From Rhodocyclales bacterium (GTDB lineage: Bacteria > Pseudomonadota > Gammaproteobacteria > Burkholderiales > Rhodocyclaceae), in NCBI GenBank assembly GCA_026399475.1, contig JAPLQY010000022.1, positions 1 through 42,622 of the forward strand: a stretch of DNA of 42,622 nt, in the 5' to 3' direction. Each line of letters starts with the position of its first letter. The first letter of the stretch is position 1. Below, piece by piece: positions 25,407-34,152 of the stretch. The notes under the pieces were generated by a model. The model was not told the DNA's origin and made no database searches. It saw only the letters and a program-made list of their open reading frames with translations. Made by a program: the position numbers and the translations under genes.

Positions 25407-26192
25407 ATGAGCGGAAGAAAAATCGGCGAGGTCATTCTCGACCTCAAGAACATCAGCCTCAGCTTCGGCGGCGTCAAGGCCTTGCAGGACATTTCCTTCA
25501 ATGTGCTGGAACATGAAGTGCGCGCCATCATCGGCCCCAATGGAGCCGGCAAGAGTTCCATGCTGAACGTCATCAACGGCGTTTACCGTCCGCAGCACGG
25601 GGAGATCATCCTGCGCGGCGAGCATTTCGCCAACATGAATTCCTACAAGGCTGCCAAGGCCGGACTGGCGCGCACCTTCCAGAACATCGCCCTGTTCAAG
25701 GGCATGTCGGTGCTGGACAACATCATGACCGGCCGCAACCTGAAGATGAAGGCCAACATGCTGCAGCAGGCTTTCTGGCTCGGGCCGGCGCAACGCGAGG
25801 AACTTGAACACCGGACCAAGGTCGAGGAGATCATCGACTTCCTCGAAATCCAGCACATCCGCAAGACCCCGGTCGGACGCCTGCCCTACGGCCTGCAAAA
25901 GCGCGTCGATCTGGCTCGTGCCCTGGCGATGGAACCCCAGATTCTGCTGCTCGACGAGCCGATGGCCGGCATGAACGTCGAGGAAAAACAGGACATGTGC
26001 CGTTTCATCCTCGACGTCAATGACCAGTTCGGCACCACCGTGGTGCTGATCGAGCACGACATGGGCGTGGTCATGGACATCTCCGACCGCGTCGTGGTGC
26101 TCGATTACGGCAAGAAGATCGGCGACGGTACGCCTGACGAAGTCCGTGCCAATCCTGATGTCATCAGCGCCTATCTTGGCGCCAGCCACTGA
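25407..26192 (+). CDS. livG: Liv-type ABC transporter ATP-binding protein (LivG-like)
   Basis: A 261-residue ATPase: Walker A G43PNGAGKSS51, Q-loop in FQNIALFKGMSV, the LivG-type signature LPYGLQKRVDLARALA, Walker B ILLLDEPMAGMN and H-loop VVLIEHDMGVVMDISD. The long insert after the Q-loop and the C-terminal YLGASH are typical of LivG. ATG at 25407 has GGAGG five bases upstream; the open frame eight codons longer is rejected. It energises uptake together with LivF through the LivH/LivM pore. Confidence 0.93.
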   Translation: MSGRKIGEVILDLKNISLSFGGVKALQDISFNVLEHEVRAIIGPNGAGKSSMLNVINGVYRPQHGEIILRGEHFANMNSYKAAKAGLARTFQNIALFKGMSVLDNIMTGRNLKMKANMLQQAFWLGPAQREELEHRTKVEEIIDFLEIQHIRKTPVGRLPYGLQKRVDLARALAMEPQILLLDEPMAGMNVEEKQDMCRFILDVNDQFGTTVVLIEHDMGVVMDISDRVVVLDYGKKIGDGTPDEVRANPDVISAYLGASH

Positions 26193-26204
26193 GGAATCTG
26201 AATA

Positions 26205-27134
26205 ATGGCATTTTTTCTGGAAACCCTTATCGGTGGCCTGATGAGCGGCATGCTGTATTCGCTCGTGGCGCTGGGCTTCGTGCTTATCTTCAAGGCATCC
26301 GGCGTGTTCAATTTCGCCCAGGGCGCGATGGTGCTGTTCGCCGCGCTTTCCATGGCGCGCTTTTCCGAATGGGTTCCGCAATGGATCGGAACCGACAGTC
26401 TTTTCCTGGCCAACGTCATTGCCTTCGCCATTTCCGTGGTGGTGATGTTCATCGTCGCCTGGCTGGTCGAGCGTCTGGTCTTGCGCCATCTGGTCAACCA
26501 GGAGGGCGCGACCCTGCTCATGGCGACCATCGGCATCACCTACTGCCTTGACGGAATCGGCCAGACCATCTTCGGCAGCGACATCTACAAGATCGATGTA
26601 GGCATGCCCAAGGACCCGGTGATGATGCTGGAGAGCGTCTTCGAGGGCGGCATCCTGATCAACAAGGAAGACTTCATCGCAGCACTTATTTCCGCGCTGC
26701 TGGTGGTGGCCCTGACGATTTTCTTCCAGAAGACGGCGACCGGACGGGCGCTGCGCGCGGTGGCGGACGACCATCAGGCGGCGCAGTCGATCGGCATCCC
26801 GCTCGACCGGATATGGGTCATCGTCTGGTGCGTCGCCGGCATCACGGCGCTGGTGGCCGGTATCATCTGGGGCTCCAAGCTGGGCGCACAGTTTTCCCTG
26901 TCGACCGTTGCCTTGCGCGCTCTGCCGGTGGTGATTCTCGGCGGCCTGACATCGGTTCCCGGCGCCATCATCGGCGGCCTGATCATCGGCGTCGGCGAGA
27001 AACTGTCAGAGGTATTTATCGGCCCGATGGTGGGTGGCGGCATCGAGATCTGGTTTGCCTACATGCTGGCGCTGGTCTTTCTCCTGTTCCGGCCGCAAGG
27101 CCTGTTCGGGGAGAAGATCATTGATCGGGTATGA
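26205..27134 (+). CDS. livH: Liv-type ABC transporter permease (LivH-like)
   Basis: A 309-residue inner-membrane permease with about eight hydrophobic segments: FFLETLIGGLMSGMLYSLVALGFVLIFKASGVFNFAQGAMVL at the N-terminus (typical of LivH), GRALRAVADDHQAAQSIGI (the coupling-helix EAA-like loop) and VVILGGLTSVPGAIIGGLIIGVGE near the end. GAGGAA precedes the ATG, 12 bases after livG. The last codons (KIIDRV) are followed by a near-duplicate 20-base unit, described under findings. Confidence 0.93.
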   Translation: MAFFLETLIGGLMSGMLYSLVALGFVLIFKASGVFNFAQGAMVLFAALSMARFSEWVPQWIGTDSLFLANVIAFAISVVVMFIVAWLVERLVLRHLVNQEGATLLMATIGITYCLDGIGQTIFGSDIYKIDVGMPKDPVMMLESVFEGGILINKEDFIAALISALLVVALTIFFQKTATGRALRAVADDHQAAQSIGIPLDRIWVIVWCVAGITALVAGIIWGSKLGAQFSLSTVALRALPVVILGGLTSVPGAIIGGLIIGVGEKLSEVFIGPMVGGGIEIWFAYMLALVFLLFRPQGLFGEKIIDRV

Positions 27135-27169
27135 AAATCATCGATCGCGTTTGATTCGGGGACTGCGTA

Positions 27170-28246
27170 ATGTTCTATAGAGAAAACGGTCAGTTCAAGA
27201 CCTCGTACAAGTCGGATCAGCAGATCTTCCCGATCCCGCAGGATCGCTGGGCGATCGTGGGCATTGTCGCCTTCGCCTTCCTGGTGATTCCGCTGATGGT
27301 CGACGAGTACCTGTATCGCGCCATCCTGGTTCCTTTCCTGATCCTGTCGCTGGCTGCCCTGGGCGTGAATATCCTGGTCGGCTACTGCGGACAGATCACT
27401 TTGGGTGCCGGCGCCTCGATGGCTGTGGGCGCCTACGCGGCCTACAATTTCCTGATTCGCGTTGATGGCATGCCGGCGCTCGCAGCGATACTTCTGGGCG
27501 GGGTCGTGTCGGCTGTGGCCGGCATCATCTTCGGCATCCCGAGTTTGCGAGTGCGCGGCCTCTATCTTGCGGTGGCCACCCTGGCTTCGCAATTCTTCTG
27601 GGACTGGGCCTTCCTGCGCATCAAATGGTTCACCAACAATGCGTCATCGGGCTCTGTTTCCATTGCCGACATCAACGTCATGGGCTGGACCGTCAGTTCG
27701 CCAAACGACAAGTATCTTTTCTGCCTTGGGGTTCTGGTGGTATTCAGCCTGATGGCGAAGAACCTGGTGCGCGGCAACATGGGCCGGCAGTGGATGGCGA
27801 TACGCGACATGGACGTGGCTGCCACCGTGATCGGCATCCGCCCGATGTACGCCAAGCTGACCGCTTTCGCCGTCAGTTCTTTCTACCTTGGCGTCGCCGG
27901 GGCCTTGTGGGGCTTCGTCAATCTGGGTTCCTGGGAGCCGGCGGCGTTCTCGATCGACCGTTCTTTGCAACTGCTGTTCATGGTCATCATCGGCGGCATG
28001 GGCGCGATCGTCGGCAGTTTCTTCGGCGCTGCCTTCATCGTGATCCTGCCGATATTCCTCAACCAGATGTTGCCGCTCGTCGGGGGGCTGTTCGGCCTCG
28101 AGGTGTCGGTTGCACTGGTTTCGCACGTCGAGATCATGGTCTTCGGCGCGCTCATCATCTTCTTCCTGATCGTCGAGCCGCACGGCATTGCACGTCTGTG
28201 GTCGACAGGCAGGGAAAAGCTGCGTTTGTGGCCCTTCCCGCATTGA
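27170..28246 (+). CDS. livM: Liv-type ABC transporter permease (LivM-like)
   Basis: A 358-residue inner-membrane permease. After a polar N-terminus (about 35 residues, longer than average) come about ten hydrophobic segments with LivM motifs: LAALGVNILVGYCGQITLGAGASMAVGAYAAYN, FGIPSLRVRGLYLAVATLASQFF, GRQWMAIRDMDVAATVIGIRPMYAKLTAFAVSSFYLGVAGALWG and FMVIIGGMGAIVGSFFGAAFIVILP. GGGGAC precedes the ATG. It forms the pore with LivH. Confidence 0.92.
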   Translation: MFYRENGQFKTSYKSDQQIFPIPQDRWAIVGIVAFAFLVIPLMVDEYLYRAILVPFLILSLAALGVNILVGYCGQITLGAGASMAVGAYAAYNFLIRVDGMPALAAILLGGVVSAVAGIIFGIPSLRVRGLYLAVATLASQFFWDWAFLRIKWFTNNASSGSVSIADINVMGWTVSSPNDKYLFCLGVLVVFSLMAKNLVRGNMGRQWMAIRDMDVAATVIGIRPMYAKLTAFAVSSFYLGVAGALWGFVNLGSWEPAAFSIDRSLQLLFMVIIGGMGAIVGSFFGAAFIVILPIFLNQMLPLVGGLFGLEVSVALVSHVEIMVFGALIIFFLIVEPHGIARLWSTGREKLRLWPFPH

Positions 28247-28319
28247 ACGGCGAGGCAGGATCCTAATTGAAGCAGATTCAAAGCAGGCGTAACACCAAAT
28301 CATCCTAGGAGGAGAAAAC

Positions 28320-29654
28320 ATGAATATTCGCAAACTAGTTGTAGCCGCTTCTGTCGCAGCAATCGGCCTGTCCGCGGTGCTTGCTTCACCTGCATCTTTC
28401 GCGGCCGAGGAGCAATTCTTCCCGGTGCTCGCCTATCGCACCGGTGCCTATGCACCCAATGGCACACCTTGGGCCAACGGCTTCGTCGACTACATGAAGT
28501 TGACCAACGCTCGCGGCGGCGTCAATGGCGTCAAGATGATCTGGGAAGAATGCGAAACCGCCTACGCGACCGACCGCGGCGTCGAGTGCTATGAGCGCCT
28601 GAAAGGAAAGCATGGTGGCGCGACTGCGGTTCAACCGCTGTCCACCGGCATCACCTTCGCCCTGACCGAGAAAGCCCCGGTCGACAAGATTCCCGTCATT
28701 ACCGCCGGCTATGGCCGCAGTGAGTCGCAGGATGGATCGGTATTCGGCTGGAACTTCCCGCTGGTAGGTACCTACTGGATGGGCGCCGACGTGCTGGTTC
28801 AGCACCTCGCCAAGAAGGAAGGCGGTTTCGACAAGCTCAAGGGCAAGAAGATCACGCTCGTCTACCACGACAGCCCCTACGGCAAGGAGCCGATCGCCCT
28901 GCTGCAGGAGCGGGCCAAGATGCACGGCTTCGAGCTTTCCCTGCTGCCGGTCGCTCACCCGGGTGTAGAGCAGAAGGCCACCTGGCTGCAGATTCGCCAG
29001 AACAAGCCTGACTATGTTCTGCTTTGGGGCTGGGGAGTGATGAACTCGACTGCGATCAAGGAAGCTCAGGCCACCGGCTATCCGCGCGAAAAGATGTACG
29101 GAATCTGGTGGGCGGGCGCAGAACCCGATGTCAAGGACGTTGGTGATGGCGCCAAAGGCTACAACGCCCTGGCCATGCAGCACGGCGCCGAGCCGAACTC
29201 CCAAGTGGTCAAGGAAGTTCTCGAGAAGCTGCATGCCAAGGGCCAGGGTACCGGTCCGAAGGAGGAAGTCGGCCAGGTGCTCTACATGCGCGGCCTGATT
29301 TCGTCGATGCTGCAGGTCGAAGCCGTGCGCGTGGCACAGGCACGCTATGGCAAGGGCAAGCACATCACCGGCGAGCAGATGCGCTGGGGGCTTGAGCATC
29401 TCAATCTCGACCAGAAGGCGCTGGATGGCCTGGGCCTGGCCGGCGTGATGCGTCCGGTGCAGACCTCCTGCCTCGACCACATGGGTTCGGCATGGGCGCG
29501 CATTCACACCTGGGACGGCAAGAAGTGGAACTTCACTTCCGACTGGTATCAGGGTGACGAGAAGGTGCTGCGGCCTTTGGTGATCAGTACCGCTGGCAAG
29601 TATGCCGAAGAGAAGAAAATTGTTCGGCGCACTGCCGAGGACTGCAAGAAGTAA
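28320..29654 (+). CDS. Liv-type ABC transporter periplasmic substrate-binding protein
   Basis: A 444-residue protein with a clear signal peptide (MNIRKLVVAASVAAIGLSAV...ASFA, cleavage near residue 28) and a type I periplasmic-binding fold (Peripla_BP_6): FPVLAYRTGAYAPNGTPWANGFVDYMKLTNARGGVNGVKMIWEECETAYATDRGVECYERLKG, ITAGYGRSESQDG, ITLVYHDSPYGKEPIALLQERAK, YVLLWGWGVMNSTAIKEAQATGYPREKMYGIWW. Length exceeds LivK/LivJ (about 370) and suits the subclass found with acyl- or aryl-CoA ligases. AGGAGG, a very strong ribosome-binding site, precedes the ATG, as expected for the most abundant component. Confidence 0.92.
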   Translation: MNIRKLVVAASVAAIGLSAVLASPASFAAEEQFFPVLAYRTGAYAPNGTPWANGFVDYMKLTNARGGVNGVKMIWEECETAYATDRGVECYERLKGKHGGATAVQPLSTGITFALTEKAPVDKIPVITAGYGRSESQDGSVFGWNFPLVGTYWMGADVLVQHLAKKEGGFDKLKGKKITLVYHDSPYGKEPIALLQERAKMHGFELSLLPVAHPGVEQKATWLQIRQNKPDYVLLWGWGVMNSTAIKEAQATGYPREKMYGIWWAGAEPDVKDVGDGAKGYNALAMQHGAEPNSQVVKEVLEKLHAKGQGTGPKEEVGQVLYMRGLISSMLQVEAVRVAQARYGKGKHITGEQMRWGLEHLNLDQKALDGLGLAGVMRPVQTSCLDHMGSAWARIHTWDGKKWNFTSDWYQGDEKVLRPLVISTAGKYAEEKKIVRRTAEDCKK

Positions 29655-29674
29655 GCAGGAAGCGACTTGAGGGC

Positions 29675-29709
29675 CTTCCGGGCGGGGTACGATTTTCCCT
29701 GTCCGGAAG
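29675..29709 (+). other. hairpin between the binding-protein gene and livF
   Basis: CTTCCGG (29675-29681) pairs with CCGGAAG (29703-29709) across a 21-base loop that contains a T4 run. It lies between the binding-protein gene and livF and may act as a partial terminator or as an mRNA 3'-end stabiliser that raises binding-protein output. Confidence 0.4.
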
Positions 29710-29746
29710 CAGTTTCCGACATCGCCCGCGTCTTTCGAAAGAGCAC

Positions 29747-30559
29747 ATGACTACTGCCAATATCCTTCTCAACGTCAATAGCATCGAGGTGATTTACAAC
29801 CACGTCATCCTCGTGCTCAAGGGCGTCTCGCTGTCCGTGCCGGAAGGCAGCATCGTGGCCTTGCTCGGCGGCAACGGTGCGGGAAAGACGACCACGCTGC
29901 GTGCCGTGAGCAATCTCCTGCATGGCGAGCGCGGCGAGGTAACCAAGGGCTCGATCGAGTGTCGTGGCGAGCGCATCGAGGCGCTGACGCCGGCCGACCT
30001 GGTCAGGCGAGGAGTTGTTCAGGTAATGGAGGGCCGCCATTGTTTCGGCCACCTGACCATTGAAGAAAACCTGATGACGGGCAGCTACACCCGCAGCGAC
30101 GGCCGCGCGGCCGTGGCGCAGACGCTGGAAAAGGTTTACAACTATTTCCCCCGCCTGAAAACGCGGCGCAGCAGCCAGGCGGCCTATACCTCGGGCGGGG
30201 AACAGCAGATGTGTGCCATCGGGCGCGCACTGATGGCCAATCCGACCATGGTGCTGCTGGACGAGCCCTCGATGGGACTGGCGCCGCAAATCGTCGACGA
30301 GGTATTCGGCATCGTCAAGGATCTCAACCAGAGAGAAAAAGTCACCTTTCTTCTGGCCGAGCAGAATACCAACATGGCGTTGCGCTATGCCGACTTCGGC
30401 TACATCCTCGAAAATGGCCGGGTGGTCATGGAGGGGGCGGCGTCGGAACTGGCCAGCAACGAGGACGTCAAAGAGTTCTACCTCGGCATTTCCTCGGGGG
30501 AGCGCAAGAGCTTCCGCGAGGCCAAGCATTATCGCCGCCGCAAACGTTGGCTCGCCTAG
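29747..30559 (+). CDS. livF: Liv-type ABC transporter ATP-binding protein (LivF-like)
   Basis: A 270-residue ATPase: Walker A G41GNGAGKTT49, Q-loop followed by VMEGRHCFGHLTIEENLMTG (the LivF-type VPEGR/VMEGR motif), signature SGGEQQMCAIGRALM, Walker B MVLLDEPSMGL and H-region LLAEQNTNMALRYAD. The C-terminal tail KSFREAKHYRRRKRWLA is longer and more basic than in E. coli LivF, as in acyl-CoA-ligase-linked homologues. It completes the transporter. Confidence 0.92.
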   Translation: MTTANILLNVNSIEVIYNHVILVLKGVSLSVPEGSIVALLGGNGAGKTTTLRAVSNLLHGERGEVTKGSIECRGERIEALTPADLVRRGVVQVMEGRHCFGHLTIEENLMTGSYTRSDGRAAVAQTLEKVYNYFPRLKTRRSSQAAYTSGGEQQMCAIGRALMANPTMVLLDEPSMGLAPQIVDEVFGIVKDLNQREKVTFLLAEQNTNMALRYADFGYILENGRVVMEGAASELASNEDVKEFYLGISSGERKSFREAKHYRRRKRWLA

Positions 30560-30694
30560 ACGACACTGAATCACGCGGCGCGCTGCGGCGTTGGTCGCGG
30601 GCTTGTTTAGCGCTGCTAAACGGCGCCCCCGCCCGCCTTGCATCGCTTGGTGCTTCAGCGCCGTATGCAGCGCCCATCCACTACGGAGCAATTC

Positions 30695-31933
30695 ATGTCC
30701 CAATTTTTTGACGCCCTCGAAACCCGCTCTGCAGACGAGCGAGAGTCGGCGCTGGCGGAACGGCTACCGCAGCAGATTGCGCACGCCAAGGCCAATACGG
30801 CCTACTTCGCAATGTCGCTGAAGAACATCGATGCGGCTTCGATCACCTCGACGGCCGCACTGGCGGCCTTGCCGGTGGTGCGCAAGAGCGATTTGATCGA
30901 GTTGCAGAAGCGGCAGCGACCGTTCGGTGGTCTGGCGGCGTCGCCGTGGGGCCGGCTTGGCCGCGTGTTTTCCTCCCCCGGACCAATCTATGAACCGGAA
31001 GGTCGCGGCGCGGATTACTGGCGCACGGCGCGGGCTCTCTACGCGGCGGGCTTTCGCGCTGGCGACCTGGTGCACAACAGCTTTTCCTATCACATGACGC
31101 CAGGAGCATGGATCCTCGAAGCGGGCGCGCAGGCCCTCGGGTGTACTGTGTTTCCGGCAGGCGTCGGCCAGACCGAGCAGCAGGTGGCGGCGATGGCCGA
31201 CCTGCAGCCCAACGGTTACGTGGGCACCCCGTCCTTCCTGCGCATCCTGCTGGAAAAGGCCGACGAACTCGTTCTCAAGCTGCCTTCGCTGACCAAGGCG
31301 CTGGTTTCGGGCGAGGCCTTCCTGCCGCCCGTGCGCGACGCCCTTTTGGCGCGCGGGATTGCGGGTTACCAGGCCTATGCCACGGCTGAACTGGGAGTGA
31401 TTGCCTACGAAACCGAAGCACGCCAGGGGCTGGTGATCGACGAGGGCGTGATCGTCGAGATCGTGCGTCCCGGCACCGGCGATCCGGTGGCGGCCGGCGA
31501 GGTCGGCGAGGTGGTGGTGACGACCTTCAATCCGGACTACCCGCTGATCCGCTTCGGTACCGGCGATCTTTCGGCGTTTCTGCCTGGTATTTCGCCCTGC
31601 GGTCGCACCAACATGCGTATCAGGGGCTGGATGGGTCGCGCCGATCAGACCACCAAGATCAAGGGCATGTTCGTCCATCCGGAACAGGTGGCCGCAGTCA
31701 TCAAGCGTCACCCGGAAATCGCGCGCGCGCGGCTGGTGGTGACCAATCCGGACAGCATCGACCTGATGACGTTGAGCTGCGAAATTGGCCCGAATCGAGC
31801 CGAAGGCCTCGAAACGAAGATTGCTGACAGCGTGCGCGATGTCACCAAGCTGCGGGCCGAGGTAAGGCTGGTGGCGGTCGGCAGCCTGCCCAACGACGGC
31901 AAGGTCATCGAGGACAGCAGAAAGTATGACTGA
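30695..31933 (+). CDS. phenylacetate-CoA-ligase-like AMP-binding protein with atypical P-loop
   Basis: A 412-residue protein aligned in pattern with PaaK-type ligases: ALPVVRKSDLIELQ near the start, YHMTPGAWILEAGAQALGCTVFPAGVGQTEQQVAAMADLQPNGYVGTPSFLRILLEKA, the A5-like YATAELGVIAYE, GEVVVTTFNPDYPLIRFGTGDLS, RIRGWMGRADQTTKIKGMFVHPEQV, and a C-terminal DGKVIEDSRKY. The usual P-loop SSGTTGKP is replaced by FSSPGPIYEPEG, so adenylation activity is uncertain. ATG at 30695 has GGAG upstream; an in-frame ATG at 30638 is weaker. It is eight bases overlapped with the next gene and belongs to the transporter operon. Confidence 0.85.
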   Translation: MSQFFDALETRSADERESALAERLPQQIAHAKANTAYFAMSLKNIDAASITSTAALAALPVVRKSDLIELQKRQRPFGGLAASPWGRLGRVFSSPGPIYEPEGRGADYWRTARALYAAGFRAGDLVHNSFSYHMTPGAWILEAGAQALGCTVFPAGVGQTEQQVAAMADLQPNGYVGTPSFLRILLEKADELVLKLPSLTKALVSGEAFLPPVRDALLARGIAGYQAYATAELGVIAYETEARQGLVIDEGVIVEIVRPGTGDPVAAGEVGEVVVTTFNPDYPLIRFGTGDLSAFLPGISPCGRTNMRIRGWMGRADQTTKIKGMFVHPEQVAAVIKRHPEIARARLVVTNPDSIDLMTLSCEIGPNRAEGLETKIADSVRDVTKLRAEVRLVAVGSLPNDGKVIEDSRKYD

Positions 31934-33140
31934 GAGCGCGGCTTTGTCCCGCGGGCCGCTTGCGGGTTTGCGCATCCTCGACCTGACCCGGCTGCTACCG
32001 GGGCCGGTGGCGACCATGCATCTGGCCGACCTCGGCGCCGAGGTGATCAAGATCGAGGACACCGGTGCCGGCGACTATGCTCGCGCCATGGGCCCCGGCG
32101 AGCGTGCGGCTGGCGGTGGGGGCAGTGACAGCCTGTTCTTTCGCATGGTCAATCGCAACAAGAAGAGCCTGCGCCTGGATTTGAAGCAGGCGGCCGGCGT
32201 CGAGGCTTTCATGCGTCTGGCTAAGGATGCCGACGTGATCTTCGAGAGCTTTCGCCCCGGCGTGGTGGACAAGTTGGGAATTGGCTACGAGACGGTGCGA
32301 AAGATCAATCCGCGCATCGTCTACTGTGCCATTACCGGCTACGGACAGACCGGCCCCTGGGCGGAACTGGCCGGTCACGACATCAATTACCTGGCCACGG
32401 CAGGGCTGCTGGATCAGATCGGCACCCACGACGGCACGACCAGCGGTGCGCCGGCGATTCCCAATCTGCAGGTCGGCGATCTGCTAGGGGGAGCGCTTAC
32501 TCCGCTGGTAGGAGTTCTTGCCGCAGTGATCGGTGCCAAGGTGACCGGGCAGGGCAGTCATGTTGATGTGGCAATGACTGATGCGGTGCTGGCCCACACC
32601 ATCTTTCCGCTGGTGACTACGTTGGTGTATGGACAACCGGCGCCACGCGGCGCGGATCTGCTAACCGGTGGCGTCCCCTGCTATGGCGTGTATCGCACCG
32701 CCGATGACCGCTATCTCGCCGTGGGGGCTCTGGAGCCCAAGTTCTGGCAGGCTTTCTGCGCCGCAATCGGGCGGCCCGATCTGGCGCCTTTCGGCCTAGC
32801 TACCGGCAGCGAAGGCCGGCGGGTGAAGGTCGATCTCACCGCCTTGATCGCCTCGCAGCCGCTTGCGCATTGGCAGGCCATTGTCGAAGTGGCCGACTGT
32901 TGTGTCACACCGGTTCTGCGCATCGACGAAGTCATGACGCACCCGCAGATCGTCGCCCGCGAGATGGTGGTCGAGGTTGGCGGTACGAAGCAGTATGCGC
33001 CGCCCTACAAGCTTTCAGCCTGGCCGTGGGCCGATGCCACGCCGGCCCCGGCCTCCGGTGCAGACAGCGAAGACGTGCTTGCCGCCGCAGGCTTTGCGGA
33101 AACAGAAATTGCCGCCCTGCGCAATGCAAAGGTAATCTGA
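31926..33140 (+). CDS. CaiB/BaiF CoA-transferase family protein (possibly alpha-methylacyl-CoA racemase-like)
   Basis: A 404-residue member of the family-III CoA-transferase fold: LAGLRILDLTRLLPGPVATMHLADLGAEVIKIED at the N-terminus, ESFRPGVVDKLGIGYETVRKINPRIVYCAITGYGQTGPWAELAGHDINYLATAG in the middle with Asp152 at the catalytic position. The GHDINYLA form is that of alpha-methylacyl-CoA racemases (AMACR/MCR) more than of formyl- or carnitine-CoA transferases, while the length is transferase-like. Either handing CoA to the imported acid or epimerising a 2-methylacyl-CoA is possible. The start overlaps the upstream gene by eight bases (AAGTATGACTGA), so the two are coupled. Confidence 0.9.
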   Translation: MTESAALSRGPLAGLRILDLTRLLPGPVATMHLADLGAEVIKIEDTGAGDYARAMGPGERAAGGGGSDSLFFRMVNRNKKSLRLDLKQAAGVEAFMRLAKDADVIFESFRPGVVDKLGIGYETVRKINPRIVYCAITGYGQTGPWAELAGHDINYLATAGLLDQIGTHDGTTSGAPAIPNLQVGDLLGGALTPLVGVLAAVIGAKVTGQGSHVDVAMTDAVLAHTIFPLVTTLVYGQPAPRGADLLTGGVPCYGVYRTADDRYLAVGALEPKFWQAFCAAIGRPDLAPFGLATGSEGRRVKVDLTALIASQPLAHWQAIVEVADCCVTPVLRIDEVMTHPQIVAREMVVEVGGTKQYAPPYKLSAWPWADATPAPASGADSEDVLAAAGFAETEIAALRNAKVI

Positions 33141-33206
33141 TGGCGCCCCTGCGCAGTGGGCTAAGCCCGCAAACGACACGGGCAAAGCACTCCGGATAGG
33201 CGGACG

Positions 33207-34151
33207 ATGCATGTCGAAACCGCCGTCGCCCTCGCGCTACTTCCTGATTTCGCGCTGATCCTGCTCGGTGCCGGCTTGCGCCGCGTGCTGCATCTGGGCG
33301 ACCACTTCTGGAGCGGGCTGGAGAAGCTGGTCTACTACGTCCTTTTCCCGGCCCTGCTCTTCAGCGGGCTGGTGAAAACGCACATCGACTGGTCGGCTGC
33401 GGCGCCGATGATCGGAGTTTCCGCTGGGGCGATGGGCACCGGCATGCTGCTGGGGCTCGCTGCCCGGCTAATGCCTATTTCTTCGCTTTCCTTCGCCTCG
33501 CAATACCAGTGCGCGTTTCGTTTCAACTCCTACATCGGCCTGGCGGTTGCGGGAGCCCTCCATGGCGTACCTGGCATCGCTGCCATGGGGGTTGTCGTCG
33601 GCCTCATGGTGCCGCCAGCGAACATGGTTGCGGTATGGATGCTGGCACGCCATGGTGAGGTCGGAGTCTGGCGCGAACTGGCCCGAAATCCGCTGATTCT
33701 GGCGACGCTGGCCGGCGTCGCAGCAAATCTGGCGTGCTTTGAGCCGCCTGCCGTGCTGCTGCACTTTCTGACACGGCTGGCCGATGCGGCGATTGCACTC
33801 GGTCTGCTGGCGGTAGGCGCGGGCTTGCGCCTTGTCGGCAGTGGCGCGCTCTGCGTACCTGGGGCTCCGCTTCGTGGGCAGGTAACTGCGGCGACGCATG
33901 CTGCCGCCGGCTACCTGCTGGCGGTCAAACTGGTCGCCATGCCGGCGATGAGCCTGTTGTTGATTCACTGGTTCGGCCTTGCCGGCATCCACGCCGATGT
34001 CGCGCTGGCTTTCTCTGCGCTGCCGACGGCGAGTTCGGCCTACATTCTTGCCCAGCGCATGGGCGGTGATGGAGCGCGCGTCGCCTGGCTGATCTCGGCC
34101 AGTACCCTGCTCGGCATGCTGAGTCTGCCTTTGTGGCTGGCCGTGCGGTGA
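33207..34151 (+). CDS. AEC-family (auxin efflux carrier) transporter
   Basis: A 314-residue membrane permease with about ten hydrophobic segments: LLPDFALILLGAGLRRVLHLGDHFWSGLEKLVYYVLFPALLFSGLVKT at the N-terminus, FRFNSYIGLAVAGALHGVPGIAAMGVVVGLMVPPANMVAVWML, LADAAIALGLLAVGAGLRL and LPTASSAYILAQRMGGDGARVAWLISASTLLGMLSLPLWL, all typical of AEC permeases for small organic acids or amino acids. Between GAGLRL and the next helix (AGYLLAVKLVAMPAM) there is an extra segment, about residues 212-233, encoded largely by the repeat at 33847-33895. It ends one base before the convergent phaM stop. Confidence 0.9.
   Translation: MHVETAVALALLPDFALILLGAGLRRVLHLGDHFWSGLEKLVYYVLFPALLFSGLVKTHIDWSAAAPMIGVSAGAMGTGMLLGLAARLMPISSLSFASQYQCAFRFNSYIGLAVAGALHGVPGIAAMGVVVGLMVPPANMVAVWMLARHGEVGVWRELARNPLILATLAGVAANLACFEPPAVLLHFLTRLADAAIALGLLAVGAGLRLVGSGALCVPGAPLRGQVTAATHAAAGYLLAVKLVAMPAMSLLLIHWFGLAGIHADVALAFSALPTASSAYILAQRMGGDGARVAWLISASTLLGMLSLPLWLAVR
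33847..33895. repeat. palindromic element, copy 1, in frame inside the AEC transporter gene
   Basis: Bases 33847-33886 match 37536-37575 at 36 of 40 positions; after a 3-base indel the match continues with GGCGAC to 33895. Outer arms TACCTG (33856-33861) and CAGGTA (33879-33884) enclose inner arms CCGC/GTGG around a TTC loop. The AEC frame reads it as ALCVPGAPLRGQVT (residues 214-227) with no stop. Confidence 0.8.
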
Positions 34152-34152
34152 C

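Noticed and set aside
28386..29507. Long antisense ORF opposite the binding-protein gene, like those at 15142-16230 (plus strand) and 23786-25060 (minus strand)
   Set aside because: These are high-GC shadow frames opposite clearly recognised genes, without ribosome-binding sites or domains.
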